Assembly (NCBI GenBank): GCA_029210905.1
Contig: JARGGF010000054.1
Coordinates: 1 to 11,612 of the forward strand
Length of the DNA stretch: 11,612 nucleotides
Source of the DNA: Bacteroidales bacterium
Lineage (GTDB): Bacteria > Bacteroidota > Bacteroidia > Bacteroidales > NBLH01
Direction: 5' to 3'
Shown: in pieces, positions 1 through 7,474 of the stretch
How the letters are laid out: each line of letters begins with the position of its first letter
Numbering within the stretch: the stretch's first letter is position 1
Program-made: the position numbers and the translations under genes
Notes under the pieces: model-generated
The model's database searches: none
Told to the model about the DNA's origin: nothing
Seen by the model: only the letters and a program-made list of their open reading frames with translations

Positions 1-999
1 ATCTCCAAAGGTAGTGTTGCACCACATAATATCCTCATTATCAAAACCAGCAGGCCAAATCCCCAGTCTTCGTTCAAAGTTATTTTTAACGCTTAACATG
101 ATGGTACTTATGTGCCAATAAGATCCTGAGTTGTCCTGAAAGGTGCTGCCATGGCCGGCACCTCTTGCAAACCCCCCAAGTTTGATACTCAATGGGTCTG
201 ATTGCAGAGTAAAAGGACCAAGAGGTGATTTTCCAACCACCACACCATCGGCATAACCACTGAATTCCGTTCCGGGAGCACCGTATTGTAAATAATATTT
301 ATCCTTGTGCTTTGTCATCCAGGCTCCTTCAATAAATGGGTCCAGGAAAGTATTATCCATATGTTCTCCAAACCTTTGCCAGCCGTATCGCCAGGGTTCC
401 AACAAATACATTTCTTTTCTGGTTCCTTTGGGTTGAAAACTCATTCGATCAAGCTCAACACCATACAAAGGAAATTTATTGCTGCTTCCATTGTACATGT
501 ACAATCTACTGTCATCATCTGTGAAAAAGGCAGGGTCCCAACCTCCGATATCGAAGCGTTCTACCAATGGCTTCCAGTTATTCTCTTTTGGATTTGTACT
601 CATCCAAAGGGTAAACTCACTGGTATAAGTGGATCCAAAAACAATCATGGTATCACCAACAATACCAACAGCAGGTGCGCACAGTTCATCATAGCCCTGG
701 TTCCAGGGACGTAAAAATTTCCTTGAAATAAATTTCCAGTTTAACATATCGCTGCTCCACCAGTATCCCCATTGATTAGTACTAAATAAATAATAATCGC
801 CTTGGTAGTTAACAATTACCGGATCAGCAGTTGCTCTGTGCCTTCCCCACTCAGTAAAATCAGGAATAGGAGTGTAGCCATAATCAATATTTACAGGATT
901 GCAATAAGTTTTTGCTTTTGAATGCTGTGCATCAATAGTCTGGTTATTTACGGTGTTAATTATTAAAACAATAAAAATTATCAATTTACCTAATCTCAT
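1..999 (-). CDS. GH43-like five-bladed beta-propeller glycosidase, C-terminus beyond window (partial)
   Basis: A minus-strand frame of 333 codons runs without a stop from the ATG at 999-997 to the left edge, so the C-terminus is missing. A hydrophobic N-terminus (residues 4-17) followed by DAQ at 23-25 suggests secretion to the periplasm or surface. The mature part opens with YCNPVN (32-37) and has features of clan GH-F (GH43-type) enzymes: ATADPVIV with a candidate base Asp59, GGWDPAFF with a candidate pKa-tuning Asp155, DPFIEGAW with a candidate acid Glu224, and GAGHGS around His283. These enzymes remove alpha-L-arabinose, beta-D-xylose or beta-galactose type sugars; the substrate cannot be read from sequence. 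From memory, close Bacteroidota relatives are longer and often carry a C-terminal carbohydrate-binding region, so more than 200 residues may lie outside. It begins 28 bases after the upstream GH144-type gene and is probably co-transcribed. Fold assignment is fairly secure, specificity is not. Confidence 0.85.
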   Translation of the reverse strand, partial: MRLGKLIIFIVLIINTVNNQTIDAQHSKAKTYCNPVNIDYGYTPIPDFTEWGRHRATADPVIVNYQGDYYLFSTNQWGYWWSSDMLNWKFISRKFLRPWNQGYDELCAPAVGIVGDTMIVFGSTYTSEFTLWMSTNPKENNWKPLVERFDIGGWDPAFFTDDDSRLYMYNGSSNKFPLYGVELDRMSFQPKGTRKEMYLLEPWRYGWQRFGEHMDNTFLDPFIEGAWMTKHKDKYYLQYGAPGTEFSGYADGVVVGKSPLGPFTLQSDPLSIKLGGFARGAGHGSTFQDNSGSYWHISTIMLSVKNNFERRLGIWPAGFDNEDIMWCNTTFGD

Positions 1000-1027
1000 G
1001 TCAGATTATTTAGAAAATTTGAAGTTT

Positions 1028-2398
1028 CTATTTATAATAAGAGCTGCTAAAACCCAGCGTTTTTAAACCTTTTTGTACATCTTCGTTTTTCATAAACAAA
1101 TTCCATAACATACCAGTGCGGTAATTTTCTATCATTACAGGTATAGGGCCCTGATCAATGGCAAGATAACGAGGCAAATACCAGTTATTTGATTGACTGT
1201 AAGCATCATAGGGACCATATTTACCTATTAAGGAATCAGCTTCCAGGTATAAATATTTTAAAAAATCCATTGATTCTTTTGGCGTATATGGAAAGGATGA
1301 TAGTGCAGCAGTTGGCGATATTACACCTAAATCACTTTTTCCCGGGTGATGTCCGGCATATCCCCTCATGGAATAACTGGAAGTCAAGCCCCATTGTTTT
1401 GAACCATAGCCTTTAAAACCCTTTGGGTTATCAAGGGCATATTTATAATGAATCATTGCCTGGTTCTGATTTAATTGCCAGTAATCAGCATATTTGTCTT
1501 TTAACCCTTTAGGATTTAAACCAAGATAGGAATAATGTGCCCAGAAAAGTGGTCCTGTTGGATCGTTATCAGCTTCATAAAAATTAAGAACAGTTTTTAA
1601 GCCATAAAAAACGGTATCGTTCGCTATGGCACCATTTAATGCCCAGCCTTTATGATATACACTTGGTTTTATTGGATGTGTAGGCGAAGAGGCCGCCAGA
1701 ACATACATAATAAGGCATTCGTTGTAACCACCCACAGGGAAGTTCATTTCCCATCCAAATTCAGGAGACCAGTGCCAGTACAAAACATCTTCTCCACCTT
1801 TTGTATACCAGTCCCATTCCACTTCTTTCCATAACTTATTGATATCAGCAACTAGTTTTTGTTCTGCTTTATTTCCTTCTCTAAAATATTCTACAACAGT
1901 TAATAAGCCCTGCATCATGAAAGCAGTTTCAACAAGATCGCCGCCATTGTCTTTTTTACTAAAAGGGCGGACTTTCCCTGTTTCACCTTCAAGCCAATGT
2001 GGCCAGGCACCATGAAAGCGGTCTGCAAAAGCCAAAAAATCCACAATTTTTTGCAAACGTACCAAAGCCTGCGCTCTTGTAATAAACCCACGTTCAATCC
2101 CTACAAGTATTGCCATTACACCAAAACCCGAACCTCCCAGCGTGACAGTATGCTGATCGTTTTGTGGATATATATTATCCAAATGGACACGTTCACAGGC
2201 CATGCCTGAATTTGGCTCAGCACCATCCCAGAAATAGTTAAATGTCTGGTATTGAACCCTATTTAATAAGGAATCGTCGCTGATTTGTTTTGCTATTTGC
2301 CCCTCAGCATCTGATGATTTACTATTTGTGTTGCAACAAACTACACCAATGAGTATAAATATTGCAGAAATTATTTTAGTATATCCAGCTTTTTTCAC
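1028..2398 (-). CDS. GH144-type (Glycoamylase-domain) lipoprotein, predicted beta-1,2-glucanase
   Basis: The 456-residue product has a signal peptide ending in VVCC (lipid-anchor Cys21 or Cys22; the valines make an imperfect lipobox), a short Ser-rich linker, then one Glycoamylase domain over about residues 45-452. Recognisable blocks are YFWD (55-58), GFGVMAI (91-97), DRFHGAWPHW (126-135), GGDLVET (152-158), WYWHWSP-like YWHWSP (207-212), GYNE (224-227), GVISPTAA (358-365) and DQGP (415-418). Characterised GH144 enzymes, for example from Chitinophaga pinensis, hydrolyse beta-1,2-glucan. Asp154, Glu157 and Glu227 have the same spacing as the acidic residues I recall as important in that enzyme. 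The only usable start is GTG at 2398-2396, because the frame meets a stop at 2416-2414 with no ATG between. The catalytic region is roughly half identical by eye to the upstream paralogue, so this is a tandem pair. It has no Ig-like domains. Family is confident, exact linkage specificity inferred. Confidence 0.9.
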   Translation of the reverse strand: MKKAGYTKIISAIFILIGVVCCNTNSKSSDAEGQIAKQISDDSLLNRVQYQTFNYFWDGAEPNSGMACERVHLDNIYPQNDQHTVTLGGSGFGVMAILVGIERGFITRAQALVRLQKIVDFLAFADRFHGAWPHWLEGETGKVRPFSKKDNGGDLVETAFMMQGLLTVVEYFREGNKAEQKLVADINKLWKEVEWDWYTKGGEDVLYWHWSPEFGWEMNFPVGGYNECLIMYVLAASSPTHPIKPSVYHKGWALNGAIANDTVFYGLKTVLNFYEADNDPTGPLFWAHYSYLGLNPKGLKDKYADYWQLNQNQAMIHYKYALDNPKGFKGYGSKQWGLTSSYSMRGYAGHHPGKSDLGVISPTAALSSFPYTPKESMDFLKYLYLEADSLIGKYGPYDAYSQSNNWYLPRYLAIDQGPIPVMIENYRTGMLWNLFMKNEDVQKGLKTLGFSSSYYK

Positions 2399-2458
2399 TT
2401 GATTGTATTTATTTTATATTGATATGTTCTTTTTAAGATTATGTCAGGTTTTGCAATT

Positions 2459-4459
2459 TTAATAAGAAAACCCCAGCATAGTTAAGCCGTTTTGCACTTC
2501 AGGGGCAGACATAAACAAGTCCCATAACAAACCTGTTCTGTAATTTTCAATCATTAATATAATAGGCCCCTGGTCAATAGCCAGGTATGAATCAGCCCAC
2601 CAATTTTCGGTTACATTAAAAGCATCATAAAATCCATATTCGCCCCATAGCTTATTGCCAAGCAGGTAATAAAAATGTTTAATGGCATTTATAGATTGTT
2701 CAGGTGCATAAGGGATAGAGGCTATGGCTGCAGTTGGTGATATTACCCCCAAATCGTTTGTAGGAGAATGCGCACTGTAACCCTGGTGATTGTCGCTAGC
2801 TGTAAGACCCCAGCAATCAGCACTATACCCAACATAGTTTTTTGGATTAGCTACACAATAAGCCCAGTTTATAAGCGTATGATTAACAGCCTGGTTCCAA
2901 TAATTGGCATAGGTATCATTGAGATTTCTTGGATCTAAAGCAATGAATGAATAATGCTCGTAAAACATTGGACCCCCATAAGCTTCGCCAAGAGGAAGTG
3001 TATAATCATAGTATTGGTTTCCGTTAACGATTGCTCCATTATTAGCCCAGCCCTGAGTATATACTTCATTAGTAATACTGTAATCGGGTGATGCTTTTGC
3101 CAGGATATAAGTATTTATGGCTTCGTTATATCCGCGAACCATATGGTTCATTTCCCAGTTGTAGTTTGGCGACCAATGCCAGTATAACACATTTTGTCCA
3201 CCTTGTGTATACCAATCCCACTCAACACTTTGCCATAATTCATTTATTTTTGTTATAAGTGCGTTTTCTTGCGTATCGCCGGCATTTAAGTACTGTCTAA
3301 GGGTTAATAGACCCTCTACAAGGAAAGTAGTTTCAACCAAATCGCCTCCATCATCTTTTGTGCTGAAAGGTATTACCTTACCAGTTGAGCCATTTAGCCA
3401 ATGAGGCCAGGCACCATGAAACCTATCAGCCAACTCAAGAAAATTGAGAATAGTTTCTAAACGTTCTATTCCCTGTGTGCGGGTTATAAAGTTGCGTTCT
3501 ATTCCAACAATGATGCTCATTATTCCAAACCCGGTACCACTAATGGTAACCACATCGCCTGAGGTATTTCTATCACGAATCAGTCCACTGAAAGGGTGGG
3601 CAAAATCCCAGAAATATTTAAAGGTTTGTTGTTGGATTTTAGTTAAAAGCTGATCATCGCTTAATAAAGGAAACTTATAAGTGGAATCCAGGGAGGTGTA
3701 AAAGGTATTTGAAAACCCATTAAAAATATATCCATTTGCAGATTTAAGTTCTTGTGAAATGGTAAAAACATACCTGTTTAAATCTTCTAAATCTCCAGTG
3801 TTTTTTATGGTTACTTTTTTATCATCACCTGTTAGTCCCATACTCAAACTTGCATTATTGGATAGACTAAAAAAAGATTGATAATTGTCAGAACTCAATG
3901 GCTCCGAGAACAGGATTTCGACCGTAAGGTTTTTAAAATCAACATTTTGAAGGATAGCAGAGCCAGAGAAATTCAAGCTATTAATTGTTATTTCATCAAT
4001 TTTGAAAGTACCGGCTATGGTTTTAAAAGTATAGGTAATACCTGCAAACGTTTCATGGTTTGCACCTTTTAGCCCGATTAGTATTTCAAGATTGTAAATA
4101 CTGTTATTTTCCAATGATTGAATTGGAGTTAGCACAATGGTTTTGTTTTCGTCGCTGTATTGAATATTTACCATTATCAGATTGCCACTTTCAGATTTTA
4201 AGAACACATTTTCTTTTACAGTGGATGTATCGATAGAGGAGTTGAAAGTAATTAGGATATTTTTATCTATTGGGTTATTTTCAATAATTTTAGAATAATC
4301 AAGATAAACAGTACCGATTTTAACGGATGCAATTTGTAGAATGTCTGGAATGGGTTCCGTTTTTTCTTTCTTGCACGATAGAAAAGTAAGAAAAATAAAG
4401 AGTATGAGGGAGAATCTGACAATCATAATTGGCTTTTGATTAATTTGATATGTGGGCAT
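2459..4459 (-). CDS. Surface lipoprotein with two Ig-like domains and GH144-type catalytic domain
   Basis: The 666-residue product begins with a signal peptide ending in TFLSC (anchor Cys29), followed by KKEKTE, a charged stretch like Bacteroidota surface-export signals. Residues about 40-147 form an SbsA/Big_5-type Ig-like domain (ITFNSSID, IVLTP, ITYTFKT). Residues about 150-256 look like a second, more divergent Ig-like domain. The Glycoamylase/GH144 domain fills about 265-664, with YFWD (282-285), DRFHGAWPHW (345-354), GGDLVET (371-377), YWHWSP (426-431), GYNE (443-446) and DQGP (629-632). Asp373, Glu376 and Glu446 match the putative catalytic acids of the downstream paralogue. The Ig domains probably act as a stalk holding the enzyme off the membrane. 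An alternative start at Met12 (4426-4424) would give a more usual signal peptide length; an AAAAAGG stretch just before 4459 supports the longer form only weakly. Beta-1,2-glucan cleavage, endo or exo, is inferred from the family. Confidence 0.9.
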   Translation of the reverse strand: MPTYQINQKPIMIVRFSLILFIFLTFLSCKKEKTEPIPDILQIASVKIGTVYLDYSKIIENNPIDKNILITFNSSIDTSTVKENVFLKSESGNLIMVNIQYSDENKTIVLTPIQSLENNSIYNLEILIGLKGANHETFAGITYTFKTIAGTFKIDEITINSLNFSGSAILQNVDFKNLTVEILFSEPLSSDNYQSFFSLSNNASLSMGLTGDDKKVTIKNTGDLEDLNRYVFTISQELKSANGYIFNGFSNTFYTSLDSTYKFPLLSDDQLLTKIQQQTFKYFWDFAHPFSGLIRDRNTSGDVVTISGTGFGIMSIIVGIERNFITRTQGIERLETILNFLELADRFHGAWPHWLNGSTGKVIPFSTKDDGGDLVETTFLVEGLLTLRQYLNAGDTQENALITKINELWQSVEWDWYTQGGQNVLYWHWSPNYNWEMNHMVRGYNEAINTYILAKASPDYSITNEVYTQGWANNGAIVNGNQYYDYTLPLGEAYGGPMFYEHYSFIALDPRNLNDTYANYWNQAVNHTLINWAYCVANPKNYVGYSADCWGLTASDNHQGYSAHSPTNDLGVISPTAAIASIPYAPEQSINAIKHFYYLLGNKLWGEYGFYDAFNVTENWWADSYLAIDQGPIILMIENYRTGLLWDLFMSAPEVQNGLTMLGFSY

Positions 4460-4550
4460 TACACCTTTTTTTATATCAATGTGTATTCAGGAATTCTTTT
4501 TAATTATACTGGGGACATTAAAAATATTAATTCTCAATTTTTTCTTTAAA

Positions 4551-4593
4551 TTTTAGAAAATTCCGGACTTAAAATGACCGGAATCTTCTAAAA
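4551..4593 (-). promoter_or_regulatory. Intercistronic hairpin between LamG lipoprotein gene and GH144-type gene
   Basis: Arms at 4551-4566 and 4578-4593 are complementary over 16 positions around an 11-base loop. Read as minus-strand RNA, the single imperfect position becomes a G-U pair, whereas plus-strand RNA would have an A-C mismatch there, so the hairpin suits the direction of the operon. It starts 28 bases after the stop codon of the LamG lipoprotein gene and about 90 bases before the next start. No clean U-tract follows the stem; one precedes it. It is therefore more likely a partial terminator, processing site or 3'-end stabiliser than a strong intrinsic terminator. The role is inference. 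Confidence 0.55.
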
Positions 4594-4620
4594 AAAATCA
4601 ACTAATTTATTTCAAAGACA

Positions 4621-5865
4621 CTATTTTTCTGAATTATACAAAAGTCCAACCTCTATTTCGGTAAGAGATTTATTGAATACCCTGAAATCATCGATTTGTC
4701 CTTTAAAGGTATTTGTTGCAGTTGAATAATCAGCCCACCCCGTTGCTGTATTTGCCCTACTACAGAAATAGCCAAGCGTTAAAACAGGATCTATACCAGT
4801 GATGGCGCCAACACCATCATGATCAGCAATACTAAAGTCTGTCAAGTACCATTCTGTTGTTTCAGCATTCAAATCAATTTGCATAACTTTACTACCATCA
4901 ATAAAGATGGTTTTTATGCTTGTAGTTGCATCATAAGTCATAACCAGATGTGACCATTTGTCTGCTATTAGAGTAGAAATACTTCCACTGTAATCATAGA
5001 GTACTGGTGGATCCATATTGCCATCGCCATTAGGATCAGTCCATGCTGTACCAAAAATATGGTTCATTGGATCTGGATCGACTAGGTGAGAGGTAGCTAA
5101 TTTAAACCAAGCAAAGTTCTCTGCAATTTCCATAAAGAAACCTCTTTCAACAGCTAAACCAAACAAAATTCTACTTCCACCACCAGCAAAATCTGCAGTA
5201 GCAACTTTAAACCATATACTATATGTTGTACTTGGATTTATAAGATCTGCTGCATTTGGTATTTCAATAATACTTTTATCAGTTGCTCCTGTGAAATTTG
5301 CTGCTTTACCAGCTTCAGTTTTTCTGCTAGTCACATATGTAATGCCGATTATTCCTGATGGAAGCGGATCGTGATTACCAACCATATCATTCGCATTATC
5401 TTCAAAACTAAAATAGGCAAGTTGTCCGGAAGGAACAAAAGTACCAATAGTTGTGAATGCACGCGATAATGTGGTTAGAGGCAAGCCATCAGTCGATAGA
5501 AGACCTGCGCCAAAAGAAATTGTATAGGATGCACCGCCATAAAGTTGTTCATCTGGAGTAATTGTAACTACTTTGCCTGCTACTGCAATTCCAATCTGAA
5601 CATCAGCATCGTCAAAACCTCTAGTAAGTGTAATATTTGCAGCTGTAGCTGTTAGCTGATCCACATTAGTTGAGAATGTAGCAACAATTACAGCATTTAC
5701 AGGCACGTTTGTAGGTGGCGCTGCCTCATTGATACTTACATCGCCAGCTGTTGCGCTAACTAAAGTAAGCTGAATAGGATCATCATCTTTTTTACACGAG
5801 GTAAAAATTACTGCAAACATACTTACTATTATAAGTACATTAATAATTAATTTGTTATTTTTCAT
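4621..5865 (-). CDS. LamG-like/Ig-like surface lipoprotein, probable surface glycan-binding protein
   Basis: The product is 414 residues from the ATG at 5865-5863; a TTG two codons upstream could extend it but is less likely. The signal peptide ends in FTSC (anchor Cys24), followed by KKDDDP, a good match to the charged signal that sends Bacteroidota lipoproteins to the cell surface. Residues about 31-140 form a Big_5-type Ig-like domain (VIVATFSTNVD, VVTITPDEQLYGGASY, FTT). Residues about 146-411 form a concanavalin-A-like LamG fold, with LAYFSFEDNANDMVGNH at the start and WSHLVMTYD, IFIDG and GQIDDFRVFNKSLTEIE near the end. A DPNGDGNMD loop (277-285) resembles a calcium-binding loop. No catalytic motif is seen. 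Its place directly after susD is where surface glycan-binding proteins are encoded in PULs, so a capture role beside SusD is likely. It lies 119 bases after the susD-like gene. The ligand is unknown. Confidence 0.85.
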   Translation of the reverse strand: MKNNKLIINVLIIVSMFAVIFTSCKKDDDPIQLTLVSATAGDVSINEAAPPTNVPVNAVIVATFSTNVDQLTATAANITLTRGFDDADVQIGIAVAGKVVTITPDEQLYGGASYTISFGAGLLSTDGLPLTTLSRAFTTIGTFVPSGQLAYFSFEDNANDMVGNHDPLPSGIIGITYVTSRKTEAGKAANFTGATDKSIIEIPNAADLINPSTTYSIWFKVATADFAGGGSRILFGLAVERGFFMEIAENFAWFKLATSHLVDPDPMNHIFGTAWTDPNGDGNMDPPVLYDYSGSISTLIADKWSHLVMTYDATTSIKTIFIDGSKVMQIDLNAETTEWYLTDFSIADHDGVGAITGIDPVLTLGYFCSRANTATGWADYSTATNTFKGQIDDFRVFNKSLTEIEVGLLYNSEK

Positions 5866-5984
5866 ATACAAAATTTATTTAAGTTGATTAATTAATTTTA
5901 ATAAAATTTCTGTGAACTCATTTTGTTGTTTTAAATCCTTTCTTTTTGAAATATTTAGTGAATTTTTGCTTTTCTATCTAAGAG

Positions 5985-7463
5985 TTAATAATTCGGATTT
6001 TGTTTAAGGGTTCCCTGGGAGATGTCTATTTCACTCTGTGGAATAGGTAACAACTCATGCTTCCCTACCACAAAACCAAGTGGGCCAAGCACTTCCGATG
6101 CTTTTCCTGTACGCACTAAATCCCAATAACGATGACCTTCGAGGGCAAGTTCGTGTCTTCTCTCATCCAATATTAAGCTGGCCAAAATTTCTTTATTTGT
6201 TTCAGTGATATCCAAAAGGATGGAAACGTTTCCTTCGCGAGCCCTTTCCCGAACCATATTTAAGTAAATTAAGGCATCGGTTGGTTTATTGTTTTCATTT
6301 AAGGCTTCAGCGGCTATAAGAAGGACATCGGCATACCGAATAATTCGTCGATTGTGATTTTCTTGTGTACTGGTGTTATCACCAGGTGTCCAGACTTTTT
6401 GATTGTAACACTCCACTTCAATCAAATTGCCCAGGCCATCAAATATTTCATCAGGAGTGCTTCCATCACCTAATATTAATATGCCATCAAGTACTTCACC
6501 TAAATCAATAATAGTGGCATCAAGTCTGGGATCGTTTGCTTCAAATGAATTTCGTAATGAAAGTGAAGGCCTGTTAAAACCCCAACCTCGATTTGGAGAG
6601 CCTCTAACACCCTGAGTGTTTGCATATTGCCCACCGCCACCTTCATTAGTAGATGCCCCGACTTCAAAAATAGATTCTATTCCAAATTCACCAACCTGGC
6701 CATTTGCAGCTGAAAAATTAGCTTCCAGATCATATTCAGATGAATTGATTACTTCCAATGCATATTTTTCAGCATTTACAAAATCATGTTCGAAAAGATA
6801 TACTTTTGCCAACAGCGATTTAGCTGCTCCCTTTGTAGCCCTCCCTTTTTCTGCTTGAGTTTGTTCACTTTTTTCCGGTAAATTGGCAATAGCAAACTTT
6901 AAATCCTCTTCGATAAGCGAATAGATTTCTTCTGCAGAGGATCTTTCTAGTTTTACCGCTGGCTTAGTTGATGTCACGAGTGGAACGCCTCCCCAGGCCC
7001 TAACCAAATCAAAGTAATAAAGTGCTCTTAGGAAATGAGCCTCAGCTACATAAATGTCACGGGTTTCAGTATTCATTGAGATTGAAGGCACTTTTTCTAT
7101 AACTACATTAGTGCGCTTTATGCCTTCATATAGTGTTGCCCACCACCTATCAAGGCCATCTTGAGTTGTGCTAAAAGTAAACAGATCATAAGGACCAATT
7201 GTTGGCAATGCATCATTTGGGGTACTACCTTTATGCGAATCATCGGACATGATATCAAGTATTGGGAAACCTCCGGAATTATAATGCCAGTTTCTAAGGC
7301 TTGCATAAGCTGCATTTGTAACCAATAACGCATCAGATTCTGAAACAGGGAAGGTGTTTTGTGTTAATTGACCTTGTGGATTTTTTTCTAGAAAGTCTTC
7401 GCAACTTCCCAGTGCTAGTAATAGAATAAAGCCCATTATGCTTATTGATATAAATTTTCTCAT
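5985..7463 (-). CDS. SusD/RagB-family glycan-binding lipoprotein
   Basis: The 492-residue protein has a signal peptide ending in LGSC (anchor Cys21), then EDFLEKNPQGQ, the usual opening of SusD mature proteins. The N-terminal SusD-like region includes YASLRNWHY (53-61), RWWATLYEGIKRTNVVIEK (106-124) and AEAHFLRALYYFDLVRAWGGVPL (140-162). The C-terminal SusD/RagB region includes NRRIIRYADVLLIAAEALNE (371-390) and DERRHELALEGHRYWDLVRTG (433-453), ending near LLPIPQSEID. Length and these blocks are normal for the family, which binds glycan on the outer leaflet and forms a lid over the SusC channel. The gene starts 11 bases after the susC-like stop, so the pair is certainly one transcription unit. 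Like other SusD proteins it uses a tetratricopeptide-like helical scaffold, and the binding site is too variable to predict the ligand. Confidence in family is very high; ligand is inferred from the neighbouring hydrolases. Confidence 0.96.
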   Translation of the reverse strand: MRKFISISIMGFILLLALGSCEDFLEKNPQGQLTQNTFPVSESDALLVTNAAYASLRNWHYNSGGFPILDIMSDDSHKGSTPNDALPTIGPYDLFTFSTTQDGLDRWWATLYEGIKRTNVVIEKVPSISMNTETRDIYVAEAHFLRALYYFDLVRAWGGVPLVTSTKPAVKLERSSAEEIYSLIEEDLKFAIANLPEKSEQTQAEKGRATKGAAKSLLAKVYLFEHDFVNAEKYALEVINSSEYDLEANFSAANGQVGEFGIESIFEVGASTNEGGGGQYANTQGVRGSPNRGWGFNRPSLSLRNSFEANDPRLDATIIDLGEVLDGILILGDGSTPDEIFDGLGNLIEVECYNQKVWTPGDNTSTQENHNRRIIRYADVLLIAAEALNENNKPTDALIYLNMVRERAREGNVSILLDITETNKEILASLILDERRHELALEGHRYWDLVRTGKASEVLGPLGFVVGKHELLPIPQSEIDISQGTLKQNPNY

Positions 7464-7474
7464 AGTTGCTTTTT

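Noticed and set aside
307..714. A 135-codon plus-strand open frame, with a smaller one at 336-524.
   Set aside because: It lies antisense to the GH43-like gene, whose minus-strand frame gives clear family motifs throughout; the plus-strand product has no recognisable pattern.
5866..5984. The 119-base gap between the susD-like and LamG lipoprotein genes as a promoter or terminator.
   Set aside because: It is AT-rich with T runs, but I found no convincing stem or TAnnTTTG element with a -33 TTG on the coding strand.
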